DNA of 64,000 nucleotides, taken from NCBI GenBank assembly GCA_038496445.1, contig JALMLS010000213.1, positions 62,001 through 126,000 of the forward strand, read 5' to 3'. This DNA comes from Trichosphaerium sp. ATCC 40318. Taxonomy: Eukaryota; Discosea; Flabellinia; Trichosidae. The notes beneath the pieces were generated by a model. The model worked only from the letters and a program-made list of their open reading frames with translations, ran no database searches and was not told the origin of the DNA. Of this stretch, positions 45,524 through 59,370 are shown one piece after another. The position numbers were made by a program, and so were the translations under genes. Every line of letters starts with the position of its first letter. Within the stretch, counting starts at the first letter, position 1.

Positions 45524-47306
45524 TTACATACGCAGTACAAAGCTGCTTGATGCTTCATCCGAAGGATTTGTCGGGAAAGCAGCACGTTGTCTTGATTCAT
45601 TACGTTTTTCTCTTCTATCATCTTTTTGTGGCCAAGTTTGCATAAAATCAGGGTCTGTAGGTGGTGGAGACTCTTCAAAGTAGGCATGTCTAACAGCATC
45701 TTTTGCTGTTATTCTTTTTTCAGGATTATAACATAACATATTCATTAAAAGTAAAAATCCTGTTTCAGTAAGCCTATCCTTAGCTATTTTAGAGCGTATA
45801 TTATTATAAGGCTGATTTTCGAATTTTACCTAGTGTTAGATATGTTAGTACTCTACAACGAGCAACTCGTAAACGTTTACTACTTGTTTGGAAAAAAATA
45901 CCAAAAAACACGTGAAAATTGTTCAAAGTAGAAATTTCAATAAAAAAGCCCAAGTTCAGCTTAGTACGTACTTTTTGTACATTGGGTAGCTTGGAAAATC
46001 CGGGCCAGAGCTTCTCGTTAGGTGTTCCAAGTAGTTTGAACATCTGAAAAACATTTAGTGCTCACTAAAGTAGAAAGGAGATTAAATGCATACTTGATCA
46101 AGTTGTTCAAGCTCACTACGACCGGGTATGAGAGGTTCTCCTGTAAGTAGTTCTGCGAATACACATCCTACGGACCACATGTCTATGGCTGTTGAATATA
46201 TTCGCTGTCCAAGTAAAAGTTCAGGGCAACGGTACCTTAGATTGGGTAAGAAAAATTTACAACTAATGCCACTTTTACGCACCACAGAGTTACAACCGGT
46301 TGTGACATTGCTGCTAAAGGCTCACTGTAGGCTCTTGCTAAACCAAAATCACATATTTTAATAACGCCTTCGTTATTTAGAAGAAGATCTTGGCGTTAAG
46401 GAATAAAAAGGTAAACAAGTTTTCCAACAAAACACAAAGAAGGATACTGGATGTCTTGATATCACGATGGATCAACCAACTTTCGTGTAAGTATTCAAGC
46501 CCTTGTAATAAGCCCAACATGAGCGTTTTAACCTGCGAGGGTATCAGTGTGGGTTCATTTGGTATCAATTTTTTTAATGAATAAAAAAAATTGCATTGAC
46601 ACTTCTACATACCTCTCCAATCTTAAATGGTGATTTCATATCTTCCATTAAAGCCTTTAGATCATGGTCCAAAAATTCCATTACAATATATATGCTACAA
46701 AGGGGTAAGACCAGAGCTGTTGAAATTTGAAAAAATCGGAAACTGATGTTTTTTCTTTTGGGCTTTTATGCTCTTTACCTGTTGATATTTGGGCCTATGA
46801 CTATTTCTTTTACATCTACAATATGTGGGTGTTTACATTTCAGGAGTATATCCACTTCACGAAGACTTGTGAGCGGAAATCCTTCCTTTTCTTTTTGCAT
46901 TTTTACTTTCTTTAGTGCTACGATTTCTCCTGTTTGTTTGTCCTTTGCTTTGTCTACAACTGTGTTAGCTCCCTACGCGTATGTAAAAATCATTTTCGTA
47001 CAGACAACGCCGAATGTGCCCTCTTCTATTCTGTTCACTTTGGCGAATGCGTCAACGGATCTACATCCTTGTAATACCGCGTTGGCAGGTACTTTCGGTG
47101 GTCTATAAGCTACAACTTTCTTTTCTTCCACTGGCGCTTCAGTTGGTTCATCCACCTTCTGTTTCTTTGACGTGTGCTCTGTTCCGTCTAACTTTTTGTT
47201 TTAGTTACCTCAATTTAAATAGTGATAACCACAGATGACTAGATTACGTACTTCCGTCGGTTCTGGGACGTTTTTCACCAACAATCTCTACATTTTGCTC
47301 TGACAT
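45524..47306 (-). CDS. CDK11: cyclin-dependent kinase, CDK11/PITSLRE type
   Basis: ATG at 47306: [17 protein letters not shown], a short N-terminus, then [20 protein letters not shown] (glycine loop). Conserved kinase motifs in order: [20 protein letters not shown] with the LREV of a PLTSLRE signature, [31 protein letters not shown] (catalytic loop), [79 protein letters not shown], and C-terminal [27 protein letters not shown] and the FxE(S/T)PxPxDP tail identify the CDK11 class, involved in transcription and splicing with cyclin L. Catalytic loop and DFG motif are intact. The typical A-P-E reads C-P-E. The N-terminal extension is far shorter than in animals. Eight or nine introns. Confidence 0.92.
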
Positions 47307-47460
47307 GCGGTTATGACACTAGTATTAAACGTTGATATGCTGGTTTAACGTCCAAAGCAATGCAAACGCTAAGAGTCAGTTGTAAAAATAGCTGTGAGAC
47401 TTTTTCTCAGACAACAAAAAGTCAAAACTTTGCTTGCTTTTCTACTTGTTGCGCACTAAC
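47307..47460. promoter_or_regulatory. 154 bp divergent promoter region between CDK11 and the epimerase gene
   Basis: The two genes diverge from this interval. No clear core motif is seen. Confidence 0.45.
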
Positions 47461-49295
47461 ATGGATTTCAAGTATGTTACTTTCAATTTTACTCGGCTAA
47501 AGCCTGTACAGAGCAGAACTAACTAAAAAAGCCTCAACATTCGCTGCGCAGTACAAAAACGCGCTCTTTGATAGTGTGATACCTTTTTGGTGCGTAATGA
47601 CGCTGTTTCCTGCCTTCTAATAAGCTAAAGGGAAAAAAACTCTCCAGATAAAGAAAATGGCGGTTATTTCACTTGTCTCGATACTACAGGTACTAATATC
47701 TTTAGATTACCAGTACTAGATATCTAACACTATTCAAGGCAAAGTTTTTGACACTGACAAGTTCATATGGTGCGCACGTGATGTTCTGAATTATACGTTA
47801 TAACTAACAAAGAAAACTAATGAAGGTTGCAAGCTAGACAAGTGTACATGTTTTCAAAATTCGCTGTTAACTACAAAGAAAACGCCAAAGCAAAGGAGTG
47901 GCTTGCACTTGCTAAGCTAGGTGCTGACTTTCTTGCAGCACATGGAAAGGATGAACAAGGTACAGAGCGTTCATTGTAACGGCAATTGCTAAGTAGATTT
48001 CTAAGGCCATTTCTATTTTTCTTTGAATAAGGAGGGTAAACCTTTAGTGCAGCCTTACAGTATCTTCAGGTAATTTCAAGCGTCAGTACGTTTACTCACA
48101 CTTATGATTAGCGATTGTTTTGCCTGTATTGCATTTGCATGGTATTTTAAAGCTTCTGGGGAAGGTGAGTTAGACATCTTTGTTCTTGTGTACTTACTAA
48201 TATTTTTAAAGCTTGGGCTAAGAAACTGGCGCTTGAGACGTTTGACAACATTGAAAAGCGTAAGAGTAGTCCAAAAGGAAAATGGGAAAAGAGTTACCCA
48301 GGTACAAGAGGGTATCATAGCTTGGGCGTCCCTATGATCGATCTCAACATTACAATGGAGCTACAAGTAATTATTATTTATTGTTTCACAGTTTGATTTA
48401 TACATAATAGGAAGTGTTCGGTAATGAATTTTCCTTTGATGATAGAATTGAAGCAAACATTAAAGAGGCGTTATCGCATAATGTGAGCTCCTACTTTTGA
48501 GCAATTGAACATAACATTGACTTTACTAATATAATTACAGTGTGGTAGATGTCTCAGAGAGAATATTGCAGAAAAGGATATGGATACGTTTGATGGACGT
48601 CTTGCGAACCCAGGTCATTCCATGGAAGTATGTAACGGCTTTAAACTTAAGCGTTATGTAATATTGTTTGTAGGCATTGTGGTTTCTTATGGATTGCAGT
48701 AATAAGATTGGAAAGAAGGAGTTGATAAACCAATGTGCTGATTTGATGATTGCAACGCTCGAGTTGGGTTGGGACAAGAAGTTTAAGGGTATTTTTGTAC
48801 CTGTGTAGGCTCTTTTATAATAAGTATATCAATAGGTATATTTTATTTTGTAGACCTCGAAGGAAAACCACCTCAACAGCTGGAATGGGATCAAAAACTA
48901 TGGTATGTTTTTGTTGAACTGGATTTGTTAATTGTAATAATAGGTGGGTTCACCTTGAATCACTTGTTGCTATGGGTCTTGCATTTGAATTAACAGGACG
49001 CAATGATGTTGCTGAGTGGTATTTGAAACTACACGAATATTCTTGGAGTCACTTTCCTGACGAGGAGCACGGAGAAGTACGCTGCGGAAGTAGACATTTT
49101 TTGCTAACCTCAGTTAGTGGTTCGGATACTTGAATCGTCGTGGTGAAGTGCTACTGAATCTCAAAGGAGGCACGTGATTATTTTAATAGTGCAAGTAACT
49201 TACAAGTTGGTTCAGGCAAGTGGAAAGGATTCTTTCATGTGCCGAGAGCGTTGGAACTTTGTGCAGATATCTTTACGCGCGTAGCCAAAAAATAA
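47461..49295 (+). CDS. N-acylglucosamine 2-epimerase (AGE/RENBP family)
   Basis: ATG at 47461: [20 protein letters not shown], then [179 protein letters not shown] and [23 protein letters not shown] at 49293-49295. This is the complete alpha6/alpha6 barrel of the family that interconverts N-acetylglucosamine and N-acetylmannosamine, with the GHxMEA and GxxHxPRAL regions present. Ten or more short introns; the one at 49170 is GC-AG. The intron after KFIW uses GTGCGC to AATGAAG. Confidence 0.9.
49170..49215 (+). other. GC-AG intron in the epimerase gene
   Basis: Donor GCACGTGATT, acceptor GTTCAG, 46 nt, phase 1, joining LNLKG to [13 protein letters not shown] second housekeeping example of the GCACGT donor. 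Confidence 0.8.
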
Positions 49296-49349
49296 ATATT
49301 GAGTCGTTAAGGACTGTTAAGTTGAGTTATGTGACACTTTGTGTCAAGT

Positions 49350-51012
49350 ATGACAGAAAGCGCGCTACGGTTGTTGAAAGAGGAGATGAAGGCTCTTGAT
49401 GAAGCCAAACGATCAATTGATGCTGCAGCGTCTAGTCGCGTTGTTCCTGTTACTCAAGGTATTAAATGAAGCGAAACGTAAGGATTTAGGACAGTTAGAG
49501 TATCACGGAAGTGCTTATGATGACGAATGGGATAAATTGGAAGCTAGTATCGAGTAGGGAGCTAAATTTTTGGTTTAAACTGCATAAAATGTAAAATTAT
49601 CTCGACAGCTTTCTGACGCTTAAAAAACAGTGTAAACATCGGCGATGGCGTACTGGATGAGTTTGACGCATTACACATTGAATCAGCAGACGTCTTTGAA
49701 GAACCGCCCTCGGAAGAACCGAAACCAGCGCAAGATGGCGCTCCAGTACTAAGTACACTACCAAAGACGTAAATAAGTCGAAATACTAACATTTTTGAAC
49801 AGATGTACTGGACAGCCTTATGGGTACACTAAAAACATTCGAAGACGTATCTAAAGACCGTCAACAAGCTATATTAAAGAATAAAATGAAACAAAAGATA
49901 GACCAAAAAATACGTTCAAAAACATCTCCTAGAGGTGTTACCTATCCTGCTCAAAACGAAAGAAATACAATATCAACATATTCATCAACCGTTAGCCCTA
50001 GTATTAGCAATATACAAATTAGTTCAACGTCACCGCCGATAACTAGCACGTGCGTATATTTTCTTAGAACTATGTAGTATTCACAACAGAGGTAGAGGGA
50101 AGCCTTCCCAAATGCAATTTCACTCAACTGTACAAAGTAACGTAGGTTACTCCCATACGCAAAATCAACCAGTTCACAGTGGTGCAACCACAGTAAACTA
50201 CTCTAGTCAACCAAAACCAAACCAGGCAAATAACAACACAATGCCAGAAAACAAACGAATTCTGTTGGTGAATTGGGCAAAGGAATGTATTAGTAAAAAC
50301 ATTCTTGTACGTCATTTTAAGATTACGTATCACGAGTACTCTTATTCATCAATGTTCCTAGCATGTATTATCTATGAGCTTGCAGGTGCTTAACAAGTCT
50401 ACAGCTCTAGAACCTGTAAAAAAATTACTTTTAACTATAAAACAAATACAAACATCTTTGGATGTATTACCACTTCACTTATCAAATATTACACCTTTAC
50501 CTTCTCCCTCAAGTACGTATATCTTGGTTATTTCCTTTATAGTTAATACAATATTGTTTAATTAATTTCTTCAGCCACAACTGATCGTTTTCAAACACTT
50601 AAAAACGTGATTGAACATAAATATTCAACTGCTATTTCCATTTTCAGTAAATTGCTGAGGTACGTTTGACTTATATTTTCGTAGCCACATGCCTTCTAAG
50701 TACTTAAAAATAGTGTGCTTGATACGCCTGATATCAATGATGGAGAGTTGTTACAAGTAGTACGAGCTCTCAAAGCTATAAAAGCTATTTGTACTTAAAT
50801 CAATAAAATTTTTTACTACCATGAAGCTTCTTTAAAAAGTACAGATCTCTTTAAAGCTTTAACACCTCCATCTGTTATATTATCACACTTGATAAATCAA
50901 TTGTATGTACACCTCTTAATGCTTTAACACCTTCATCATAGCTCGCTAATATCAATGAATGCCTTCAAATGCTCGCCAAATCAGTATCATTCAAATCATC
51001 CCTTGTCTTAAC
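49350..51012 (+). CDS. uncharacterised multi-exon protein, Ser/Asn-rich in the middle
   Basis: ATG at 49350: TESALRLLKEEMKALDEAKR starts a charged helix, followed by YHGSAYDDEWDKLEASI, an acidic exon (LDEFDALHIESADVFEEPPS), LDSLMGTLKTFEDVSKDRQQ, a basic helix KNKMKQKIDQKIRSKT, then a low-complexity S/T/N/Q stretch (49940-50270). The C-terminal exons are helical: NKSTALEPVKKLLLTIKQIQ, RFQTLKNVIEHKYSTAISIF, VVRALKAIKAI and DLFKALTPPSVILSHLINQL. The last acceptor and the stop (51010-51012) are less sure. No domain recognised. The layout suggests a cytoplasmic scaffold or adaptor. Confidence 0.6.
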
Positions 51013-51346
51013 TTTGTGACATCCGTAAAACAATGCACAAAAACTTGTGAAGATTAACTTGTTCGTAACCAACAATACTCTGAATAATATCAATCCTAAG
51101 ATGACACGATTGAGCCACATTGCGCTTGTTCAAAGGAGAAATTCATTGCAACACTGTTTGTAGATTTCATGAAAAGTCAAAATTGAGCTACACTGAAGAA
51201 TATTGTCTGGTAATATTATTTTATTGATTGGTACGATAGTGTACGACTACTCGTATCACGCCAAATATTCTAAAATGCTCTACGAATGCCTTAGACTCCT
51301 CAAATGAACAAAGAACGTTATTAGACCCGTTAACAGTTGTTTTTAT
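51013..51346. other. intergenic, 3' untranslated regions of convergent genes
   Basis: No gene or repeat seen between the two stops. Confidence 0.5.
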
Positions 51347-51781
51347 TTAAATGAAATCAAAGTAGATATCAGCGTGTTTGTAACATGTTTTACCGTCTTC
51401 AATGGCGATTTTAGCAACAACATACTCGCATGTAGCAAGACTGCTGTCTTTTCCTTTGTATTGGTACACAATGTACTTCAAAGTCATAGTCTCCTCGCAG
51501 AAATCAAGGTCACCAAGGATGTACTTGCTTTCAACGTAAACTGACTTCATATTATCTTCGACGGTAGCAATCCACTCATCAAGACTCTTGTACTCCGTTT
51601 TGGATGAAGCGTTGACAAAGAAGTTGAAAGAGTGCTCTTTTGTGTATAGAAAGCGAAGTGTGGCAATAAGCTCTTCGAATGTGCTTGCTCTTGAGTTTTT
51701 GAGGAAGAACTTACGGACATCTAGTACAACGCGTTCGCGTAATGTTGTAGGTACAGGTTCGAATTGAGAAGTTGTTGCCAT
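51347..51781 (-). CDS. small NTF2/SnoaL-like fold protein (tentative)
   Basis: Intronless, 144 residues from ATG 51781: ATTSQFEPVPTTLRERVVLD, FEELIATLRFLYTKEHSFNF, YKSLDEWIATVEDNMKSVYV, then strands KYIVYQYKGKDSSLATCEYV and VAKIAIEDGKTCYKHADIYF. A helical first half followed by a curved-sheet half with a final H-x-D-x-Y-F is typical of NTF2/SnoaL-like proteins, but similarity is weak. An ATG 16 codons earlier is possible; the start at 51781 is preferred because the extension is hydrophobic and atypical. Confidence 0.55.
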   Translation of the reverse strand: MATTSQFEPVPTTLRERVVLDVRKFFLKNSRASTFEELIATLRFLYTKEHSFNFFVNASSKTEYKSLDEWIATVEDNMKSVYVESKYILGDLDFCEETMTLKYIVYQYKGKDSSLATCEYVVAKIAIEDGKTCYKHADIYFDFI

Positions 51782-51829
51782 GTTGTTTACTGTGAGGTGT
51801 AATAAAAATGATGTGACGTTTATTGACAA

Positions 51830-52693
51830 TTCTCCAAATTACCTTAAATGTCATGTGAATCTTGCGTGAAGTTTTCCAAATCCTAAAGCAAAATGTTGGG
51901 AAGTTCCTTTTCCTAAATTATTACGTCATTCATGAACACTTGTACTATCCGCTGGTTCTCTCCAGACGTTGAGAGAACCAGTATAGCCTGACGTAGCCAA
52001 ACACGCACCTTATACTGCGTTATACAGTGCAAATAAAACCAAGTACTTCCCAGCTCTTGTTTTTTGAACGGCACTCGAGCGCTCTTTTTTTACTTTACCC
52101 AACGGGTTTGTTGACACTTTTCCATGTTTGTTTACAATCAGTGTGCTCCTTGATAATTTCTGATAATACGGAATGCTAGGATGTTGAAGCTTGACTCGCA
52201 GAAAAAGAAAGGCTATTTGTCCAAGCTTACAAAATGTGCCAAAGTTTATTCTTCATGCAAATTGATGTGTCTCGCTTTGATTAGCACTCTCAGAAAACTA
52301 CATTACCTCATTCCTTACTAACAACAAACCAGGGCGTGCATTCTCACTCTCATGCTTAATAAAGTCACACAGATTGAAGCTTGTACATTGTACAGTGGAG
52401 TTGACCCGGACACTAAAGATGATAGGCGATATACCGCTTTTTAGCTAGTCATTACTCAAAACCATTTCCAAGTCTCATAATTTGTGACTTGCCAGCACAT
52501 AAATAAATCATTTGGAGTTGGTAAAACGAACACGTCAAATCCTAAAAAAACTCACAAGAAATGCGCAGTCGTTAGTTTTATAAGATACACCACATTTTTT
52601 ACAGTGGCTAACCTTTTTTTGATGCTTAGTAAACTCAGAACCAACATTTAAAGCTGTGTTGCACTACCAAACCTTGTTCGTTATTTGAAACGT
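51830..52693. other. intergenic, no gene seen
   Basis: Holds a short direct repeat around 51955-51985 (ggttctctccagacgttgagagaacc, an inverted repeat with a 10-12 bp stem) but no open frame with support. Confidence 0.5.
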
Positions 52694-54219
<1,526 letters not shown>

Positions 54220-54309
54220 TGCAAAATCAGGTGTATTGAAATGCAATCAACTTAAGCATGTTTGTTTAAGTTGTCTTTTATTTTGTCATGTGCTTACGAC
54301 ACAAAAGTA

Positions 54310-54505
54310 AACAAGCTTTTCCTCCCATTCAAGCCACTAAAGCAGGCGGGAAACCGGTTAAACCTCAGCAGAAATCACAAAAGAAGCTCACTATAGTGAC
54401 TCGGACAATAGGGTAAACAAAACTGCGAATGAGTCGGGCAAATCACATACCGAGCATTCCAAGGTAGACTGAAGGCTTATATGAGTGTAATAGTATAATA
54501 GCTTT
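54310..54505 (-). pseudogene. fragment of a second MDR oxidoreductase gene
   Basis: The minus strand repeats part of the neighbouring MDR gene: end of the exon THIS..., donor GTATGTG, intron with CCCGA and GTCCGAGTCA motifs, and the start of the next exon GLTGF followed by stops. It matches 53560-53715 over about 160 bp including the intron, so it is a DNA-level duplicate, not a retrocopy. It lies just upstream of the intact gene's start. Confidence 0.75.
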
Positions 54506-55180
54506 TGTTGGCATCATCACATGCTCAGGAAAGTGTAGACAAAGCGTCATAACTCAACGGTTCTGTGAACGAAAAAAGAACGAAGTAATGTTTTTACCGC
54601 CGTTTTAAATAATCGTTTGAGTTACGAAACGGTGCATGATTATGGCGATTTAAACAGATATTACTTGCGGTCCTGGTAGTTCTGTGTACGCCTTCGACGT
54701 TTACTTGTTGTTGTTAGTAGTAATTTAGCACAGCGAAGGTAATAATAACTAGGTAATCAATGCTACGTGAAAACTGCACTTTAATCACTGTAAAGGGCGA
54801 AATACATTATTAGAAAATGTGCAATTTTGGCTAATGTCCTATTTTTAACGAAAGCTACTAATAGCTCTACAACCTCTTACATACAATAAACAAATAAATT
54901 GAGCACAAAAACCATTTTGGTAATGAAGAAAGGAAAACTACCCCGATAACAATCAAACGCATCAAAAAAGCTATTTCTAAAGTTTCTAAAGTTAACAAAA
55001 AGGAGAAAACGCTCGCTACGTGTAGCGAGTTTAGGTTGTCTTTTCAAATGTCGTGTAGTGAGAGGGTTTTTTTTGTTGTTTAGTTGCAAACTAGCGAGAT
55101 AGAGTACAGTAGTGTTTATTTACAAGGCTTTTAATCTATTTCCCTGTTGTAGACTTTCTCCCGTTTTACAACTCGGAAAA
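54506..55180. other. intergenic, no supported gene
   Basis: A 70-codon minus-strand frame (55089-54877) has a basic start and hydrophobic end but no support. An inverted motif (cgctcgctacgtgtagcgag, about 55008-55028) could form a hairpin. Confidence 0.4.
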
Positions 55181-55186
55181 GTCAAT

Positions 55187-55461
55187 CTACACAAGTTCAG
55201 TAGCGTGTTTGCATTCTGGCTGATAGCCTAGAAGGGTTATTAGCTAATAAGCACGAAACATCCTTACACTTTTTTGTAGCGTTTGAAAAGGACGTACCTT
55301 TTGTTGGTTGTAAATAGAGGGTTAGGCTTTCCATTTGGTCCTGGTATATCGAAAAAATCTCTGTTTAGCTCTGCAAGTTTCTGATCCTTGTGCTTTCGCG
55401 TGTTTAGGATCCTTCTAGTATGCTTTACTACACCGGAGACAATACCAATAGCATTCATGTT
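55187..55461 (-). CDS. small hypothetical protein, two exons
   Basis: ATG at about 55461 (NAIGIVSGVVKHTRRILNTR, HKDQKLAELNRDFFDIPGPN, GKPNPLFTTNK), then a GTACGT donor and an acceptor at about 55230 giving RLSARMQTRY and a stop. The good donor and proline-rich conserved-looking DIPGPNGKPNP suggest a real gene of about 63 residues. An upstream ATG (55494) adds 11 residues. Not recognised. Confidence 0.4.
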
Positions 55462-55494
55462 GCACGAGTAGTTGTAACGAAAAATGGAGTGCAC

Positions 55495-56037
55495 AAAACA
55501 CGTAAACGAAGTAGAAATTTCACCACTTTTTGACTTGAAATGATATCTTTAAATAAGCCAGATCTCTGATAAGTTTTTCCAAGTTTCCATGTGGCGTCCA
55601 TCTTTAAAAGCGTATTTGAATATAATTCCTAGTTTGCGTAAAAGCTTCATGCCTTTTTTAACTTCAAACGCCGCCATTCGAAGGTAAACAACCCTGATCA
55701 ATTAAATAGACGCCCAAGGACAGATTGGAGCCTTCCGGAACATATTACTATTTTTGTCAAATGTCACCCATTTGTTGCCTTTTTAAAAACACGTGAAGCA
55801 TGAAATTTCTCCGGGCTATATACTCCTGTCAACGAAATTTCGTCGAACTAAAAAGTATACTACAGTAGTTCCTTGATCGCCCATTTATTTTTATGAACAC
55901 CTATTTTAACAAAAAAGAAATCTCATTAACTTGCGAATGCGTTTTCAATGCACCATGTACATCATTACGAGTGTAAGAATTCTCTCCATATTTCTTTAAT
56001 AACGTCCTATGTAAGGTAGTTAATTAAGAGCGTTTTA
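55495..56037. other. intergenic, no gene seen
   Basis: About 540 bp upstream of the small gene and downstream of the amidotransferase stop. No family relics. Confidence 0.5.
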
Positions 56038-57064
56038 CTAGCGGTGCCGTACGTCATCGAAATTAAGTTTAAAACTTGATTCCAGTTCTGCTTTTGCTTC
56101 TGCCGATAAATTATCTTTTGGTGCAATATTTTTTAATACATCTTCTCGTGTAAACTCTGGATGTGCTTGTATACCCAAGAACTTATCTTTATAAGAAAAC
56201 ATCTCTACTGCTGCACCTTTAGACGTTGCCAAGACATCTACAGTGTCTGGAACACTATGTACTTGATCGCCATGACTTTCTTCAAATTCACGCGTTAGTG
56301 GACAGTATTACGTTCTTAGTTCGATTAAATGTATAGTACCAATACAAATAAACTGTTTATCAATATTTCTGTCTTTGTATTTGGATAGAACAGGAGAAAT
56401 ATAAGTTTTTGTCGTAAATCTTCGAAAAATAAATAAGTTTCGCGTATAAATTTGGTACAAGTACTTTTTTGTTGGTTTTATGACCTCTGCACGAAGTACA
56501 GTCACTTCTCCAGGGTTTTTAGCAACTTTACCGCCCAAAGCTACAAATGTCGTGTCAACCAGATTTTGACACGCACTAATACCAATAGTATCTTAAAAGC
56601 GTACCAAACGCAATAAGTTGATGTCCAAAGCATCCACCTAATAATTTTGGCGTATTAGGACCAACACACTTGAGTATAAAGTCCTTCAGGTCTAAAATCC
56701 ACTGGTCTTTGTCTATGATACGAAATAAGCGGCTGCGCGCTACAAATCAGCGTACCATACGCAGATGAGCTACTTCCGGTTATAACAACGCCTTTATACG
56801 TCAATAGCTTCTCCCAATCTATTTTTTCCTATGAATAACGTTTATTGACGCTCAAACAACAAATGTTGACAAAATCACTAATTATTTTTGTTACGTGCAC
56901 CTTTGTTGGATCGTATATCTCCCATATATCACCACCACGCTTTAAGTGATCTGCAGTAATGTTAATGTAAAAAAATTATCATTCGGTACATTACCTACCC
57001 AAACCTGACCGTGCCCATTCCATTCGTCTCCATGAAGCACATCTAGAACAGCGAACTTTGACAT
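56038..57064 (-). CDS. class I glutamine amidotransferase (stand-alone)
   Basis: ATG at 57064: SKFAVLDVLHGDEWNGHGQV, then KIDWEKLLTYKGVVITGSSS, PKLLGGCFGHQLIAFG with the nucleophile Cys of the G-x-C-F-G-H-Q elbow, a GGKVAKNPGEVTV segment, EESHGDQVHSVPDTVDVLAT, and FLGIQAHPEFTREDVL carrying the catalytic His and Glu of the triad. Ends FDDVRHR. About 270 residues: a lone GATase1 domain like GMP-synthase-related stand-alone enzymes, with no synthase partner domain. It hydrolyses glutamine (or a gamma-glutamyl compound); the acceptor substrate is unknown. The donor after IAFG is GTACGC. It starts 76 bp from the Myb/U-box gene on the other strand. Confidence 0.88.
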
Positions 57065-57140
57065 TTCGTTCGACAATGATTTGTACAAACAGACTTAAAG
57101 CGACCAACTAGTCTTGAATCTGTTCTACACGCGACACAGT
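57065..57140. promoter_or_regulatory. 76 bp divergent promoter region
   Basis: Start codons of the amidotransferase (57064, minus) and the Myb/U-box gene (57141, plus) are separated by 76 bp, the tightest head-to-head pair in the window. Confidence 0.5.
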
Positions 57141-59370
57141 ATGCCACGACGTAAAATAGGCAAATTCTATGAGACGACATTCTTTGAGGAAGAACTGTAT
57201 GTTGGCTACGACTCTGCTATTGGCCCTAAGGAAGACCAAGCCGAGCGTAAAATTACGTATGGAATAGACTTGGTGAAAGAGATACAACGATACAGAGAAC
57301 AACAAAAAGGCAAGATACAAGAGGAAGAGGAGCTCAAAGAACAAAGAGCTGCTGAAGTAGCACGCAAAGGTATGTAACCGTTTTTTTTTCGTACAAACCG
57401 CCCAAACTATCGAAAAACACACTCAATAATTACATTGATACTACAACATAATTTTTGGCACTATTGGTTGTTAATAAGTGGAATTTAGAGCAAGAAAGCA
57501 CACAACGCTTAAAACAAGCTATGCGCGAAGCTAAAGCCATTGAAACTGTAAAAAATCACCTAGACACGAAAGTTTTAGTTTCACGGTAAGAGTTCATTCA
57601 ATGTTGGCAACTACACTCTACACGCCGCCACTTACATTCTTGACAGCATTTCAGATGAGGATAGAGCAGTAATTAACAAACGAATTCAAAATCAACAACA
57701 GCAATTCTCAGCGTTTTTCTCTGCTGTTCATACACAAAAACTAGCAACTATAAGATCAGTACGTTGTATTAAATGTATTATATCCACTCAATGATTTATA
57801 GATTCATCCTCACATCACTGATGAAGAAGGCGTCCAAGTTCTAGAGGCATGATTTTTTGTGAAATTTTTTTTTGTATTTAATTTTTTTCTGACCACCCTG
57901 TCGTTTTATCAGTTTCTTAACTACGCTATAGGAAACTGGGTATGAGGAGAATGAAGCAATAAATTATCTCATGAGTTGGACAAACTTGCGTGATCTGAGA
58001 CGTAAAATTGCAAAAAAGTTTACAAATAAGGATGCACCCCCAGTAGATGAAGACGCAGAGGACGAGTACGCCTGTCAATAATTAATATCTTTATTTTCTT
58101 TTATACGCGATTATTGCTAAACAATCCATAGACCTGAGCCAGCTCCAAAACCAAAGAGAAAGAAGAAAAAAGTATAGTACGTTTTTTCTTGTAAAAAAAA
58201 CAATGTCATTCTTTGTGTGTATGGTCCTTACATCTTTGATTTTAGTAGTAATGCAAAGAAATTGAAACTGGATGATGCAATTGAACAAGTTGCAGTATCT
58301 GGATCGATGGATGGATGGTCAGAAGCGCGGTACGATAAAAATGTTCAAAAAAAAAATGGGTTATTGATTTTCTTTTTTCTAGTGTCCGTGCTTACCGATT
58401 GATTAATAAAAACCCTAACGCATATTATTACCGGTTTAATGCACCTGGAGAAAAACAAAGGAACGGTAAATGGACAGAAGAGGAGAAAAGACAGTTTTTT
58501 AAGCGTATGGAGGAGACAGGTGTTGATGGGCAATGGGGTATGTTTTCTATGGCAATTCGTGGTAGAGTTGGGTACCAATGTGCCAATTTTTACAGGTGAG
58601 ATTAAATAAGTTTAAATGGTCAATGTCTTTTACTCATATGGTCGTCGCTTTTAGACAACAGATTGAAGGTGGTGATGTCAAGGATGAGCGGTATATTATT
58701 GATGAGAATGGAAAAGCTCATTATAGCTTTAGTGAAGCTGCAAAGCAGCGTAAACTTAAAAGAAAAGGTGTTACAATTGTTTACTTTATGATTTTTTTTC
58801 CTTGTTTTGTGTTTATGCCGCGTTTTTGACTGTTTTATTTAGCGCAGCCAAAGATTTTACATCCTAGGAAGCGTCGTTGTAAAGTAGTTAATGATGATAA
58901 TGATTATATGCCACCTAATGCTGGAAAATCTCGTGTTAAAGCGAAAGGTATGTTTCTTCCAATTTTTGTTTTTGATATTTCCGTTTGTTCTTTGTTGCTG
59001 ATTGATTGTTCGTTAAGCTGCCAGAGAGCGTCTAGAAAAGGAAAAGAAGACAGTAGATTCTAATCCATTACCTGATTACATTGATCCAATAACTTTTGAG
59101 CCTATAAAGGAACCAGCAATATCCCCTTACGGACATGTTATGGGGTATGCGTTCACTATAATTTTCGTAAAAAAAATATGTTGAACTTTGATTGTTTACC
59201 CCTTTTTTGTTAGATATAAAGTTTGGTTACAGTGTCTTACACAAGCAGACCCAAAAAATATTTGTCCTTATACAAAGAAAACACTACACAAGCGTGACTT
59301 GGTTAAACTAACCTGGGATAACATTGATCAATATAAAGAGCGCATGGTAAAGGCATCCTTTGTTTATTAA
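57141..59370 (+). CDS. Myb/SANT-like and U-box domain protein
   Basis: ATG at 57141: PRRKIGKFYETTFFEEELYV, then a long charged coiled-coil-like segment (EEEELKEQRAAEVARK; EQESTQRLKQAMREAKAIE). A basic exon PAPKPKRKKKKV is NLS-like. The central domain WSEARVRAYRLINKNPNAYY, EKQRNGKWTEEEKRQFFKRM, GQWGMFSMAIRGRVGYQCAN and FYRQQIEGG is Myb/SANT-like, with tryptophans (KWTEEE, GQWG) at helix spacing. The C-terminus, PLPDYIDPITFEPIKEPAIS, then PYGHVMGYKVWLQCL and CPYTKKTLHKRDLVKLTWDN, is U-box-like (a RING fold without zinc ligands), so the protein may be a nuclear E3 ligase. About nine introns. The stop is TAA at 59368-59370. Confidence 0.8.

Noticed and set aside
47770-47860. non-canonical TG-AG or AC-AG intron in the epimerase gene
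   Set aside because: A GTGCGC donor with an AATGAAG acceptor gives [12 protein letters not shown], the expected family sequence, so no unusual splice is needed.
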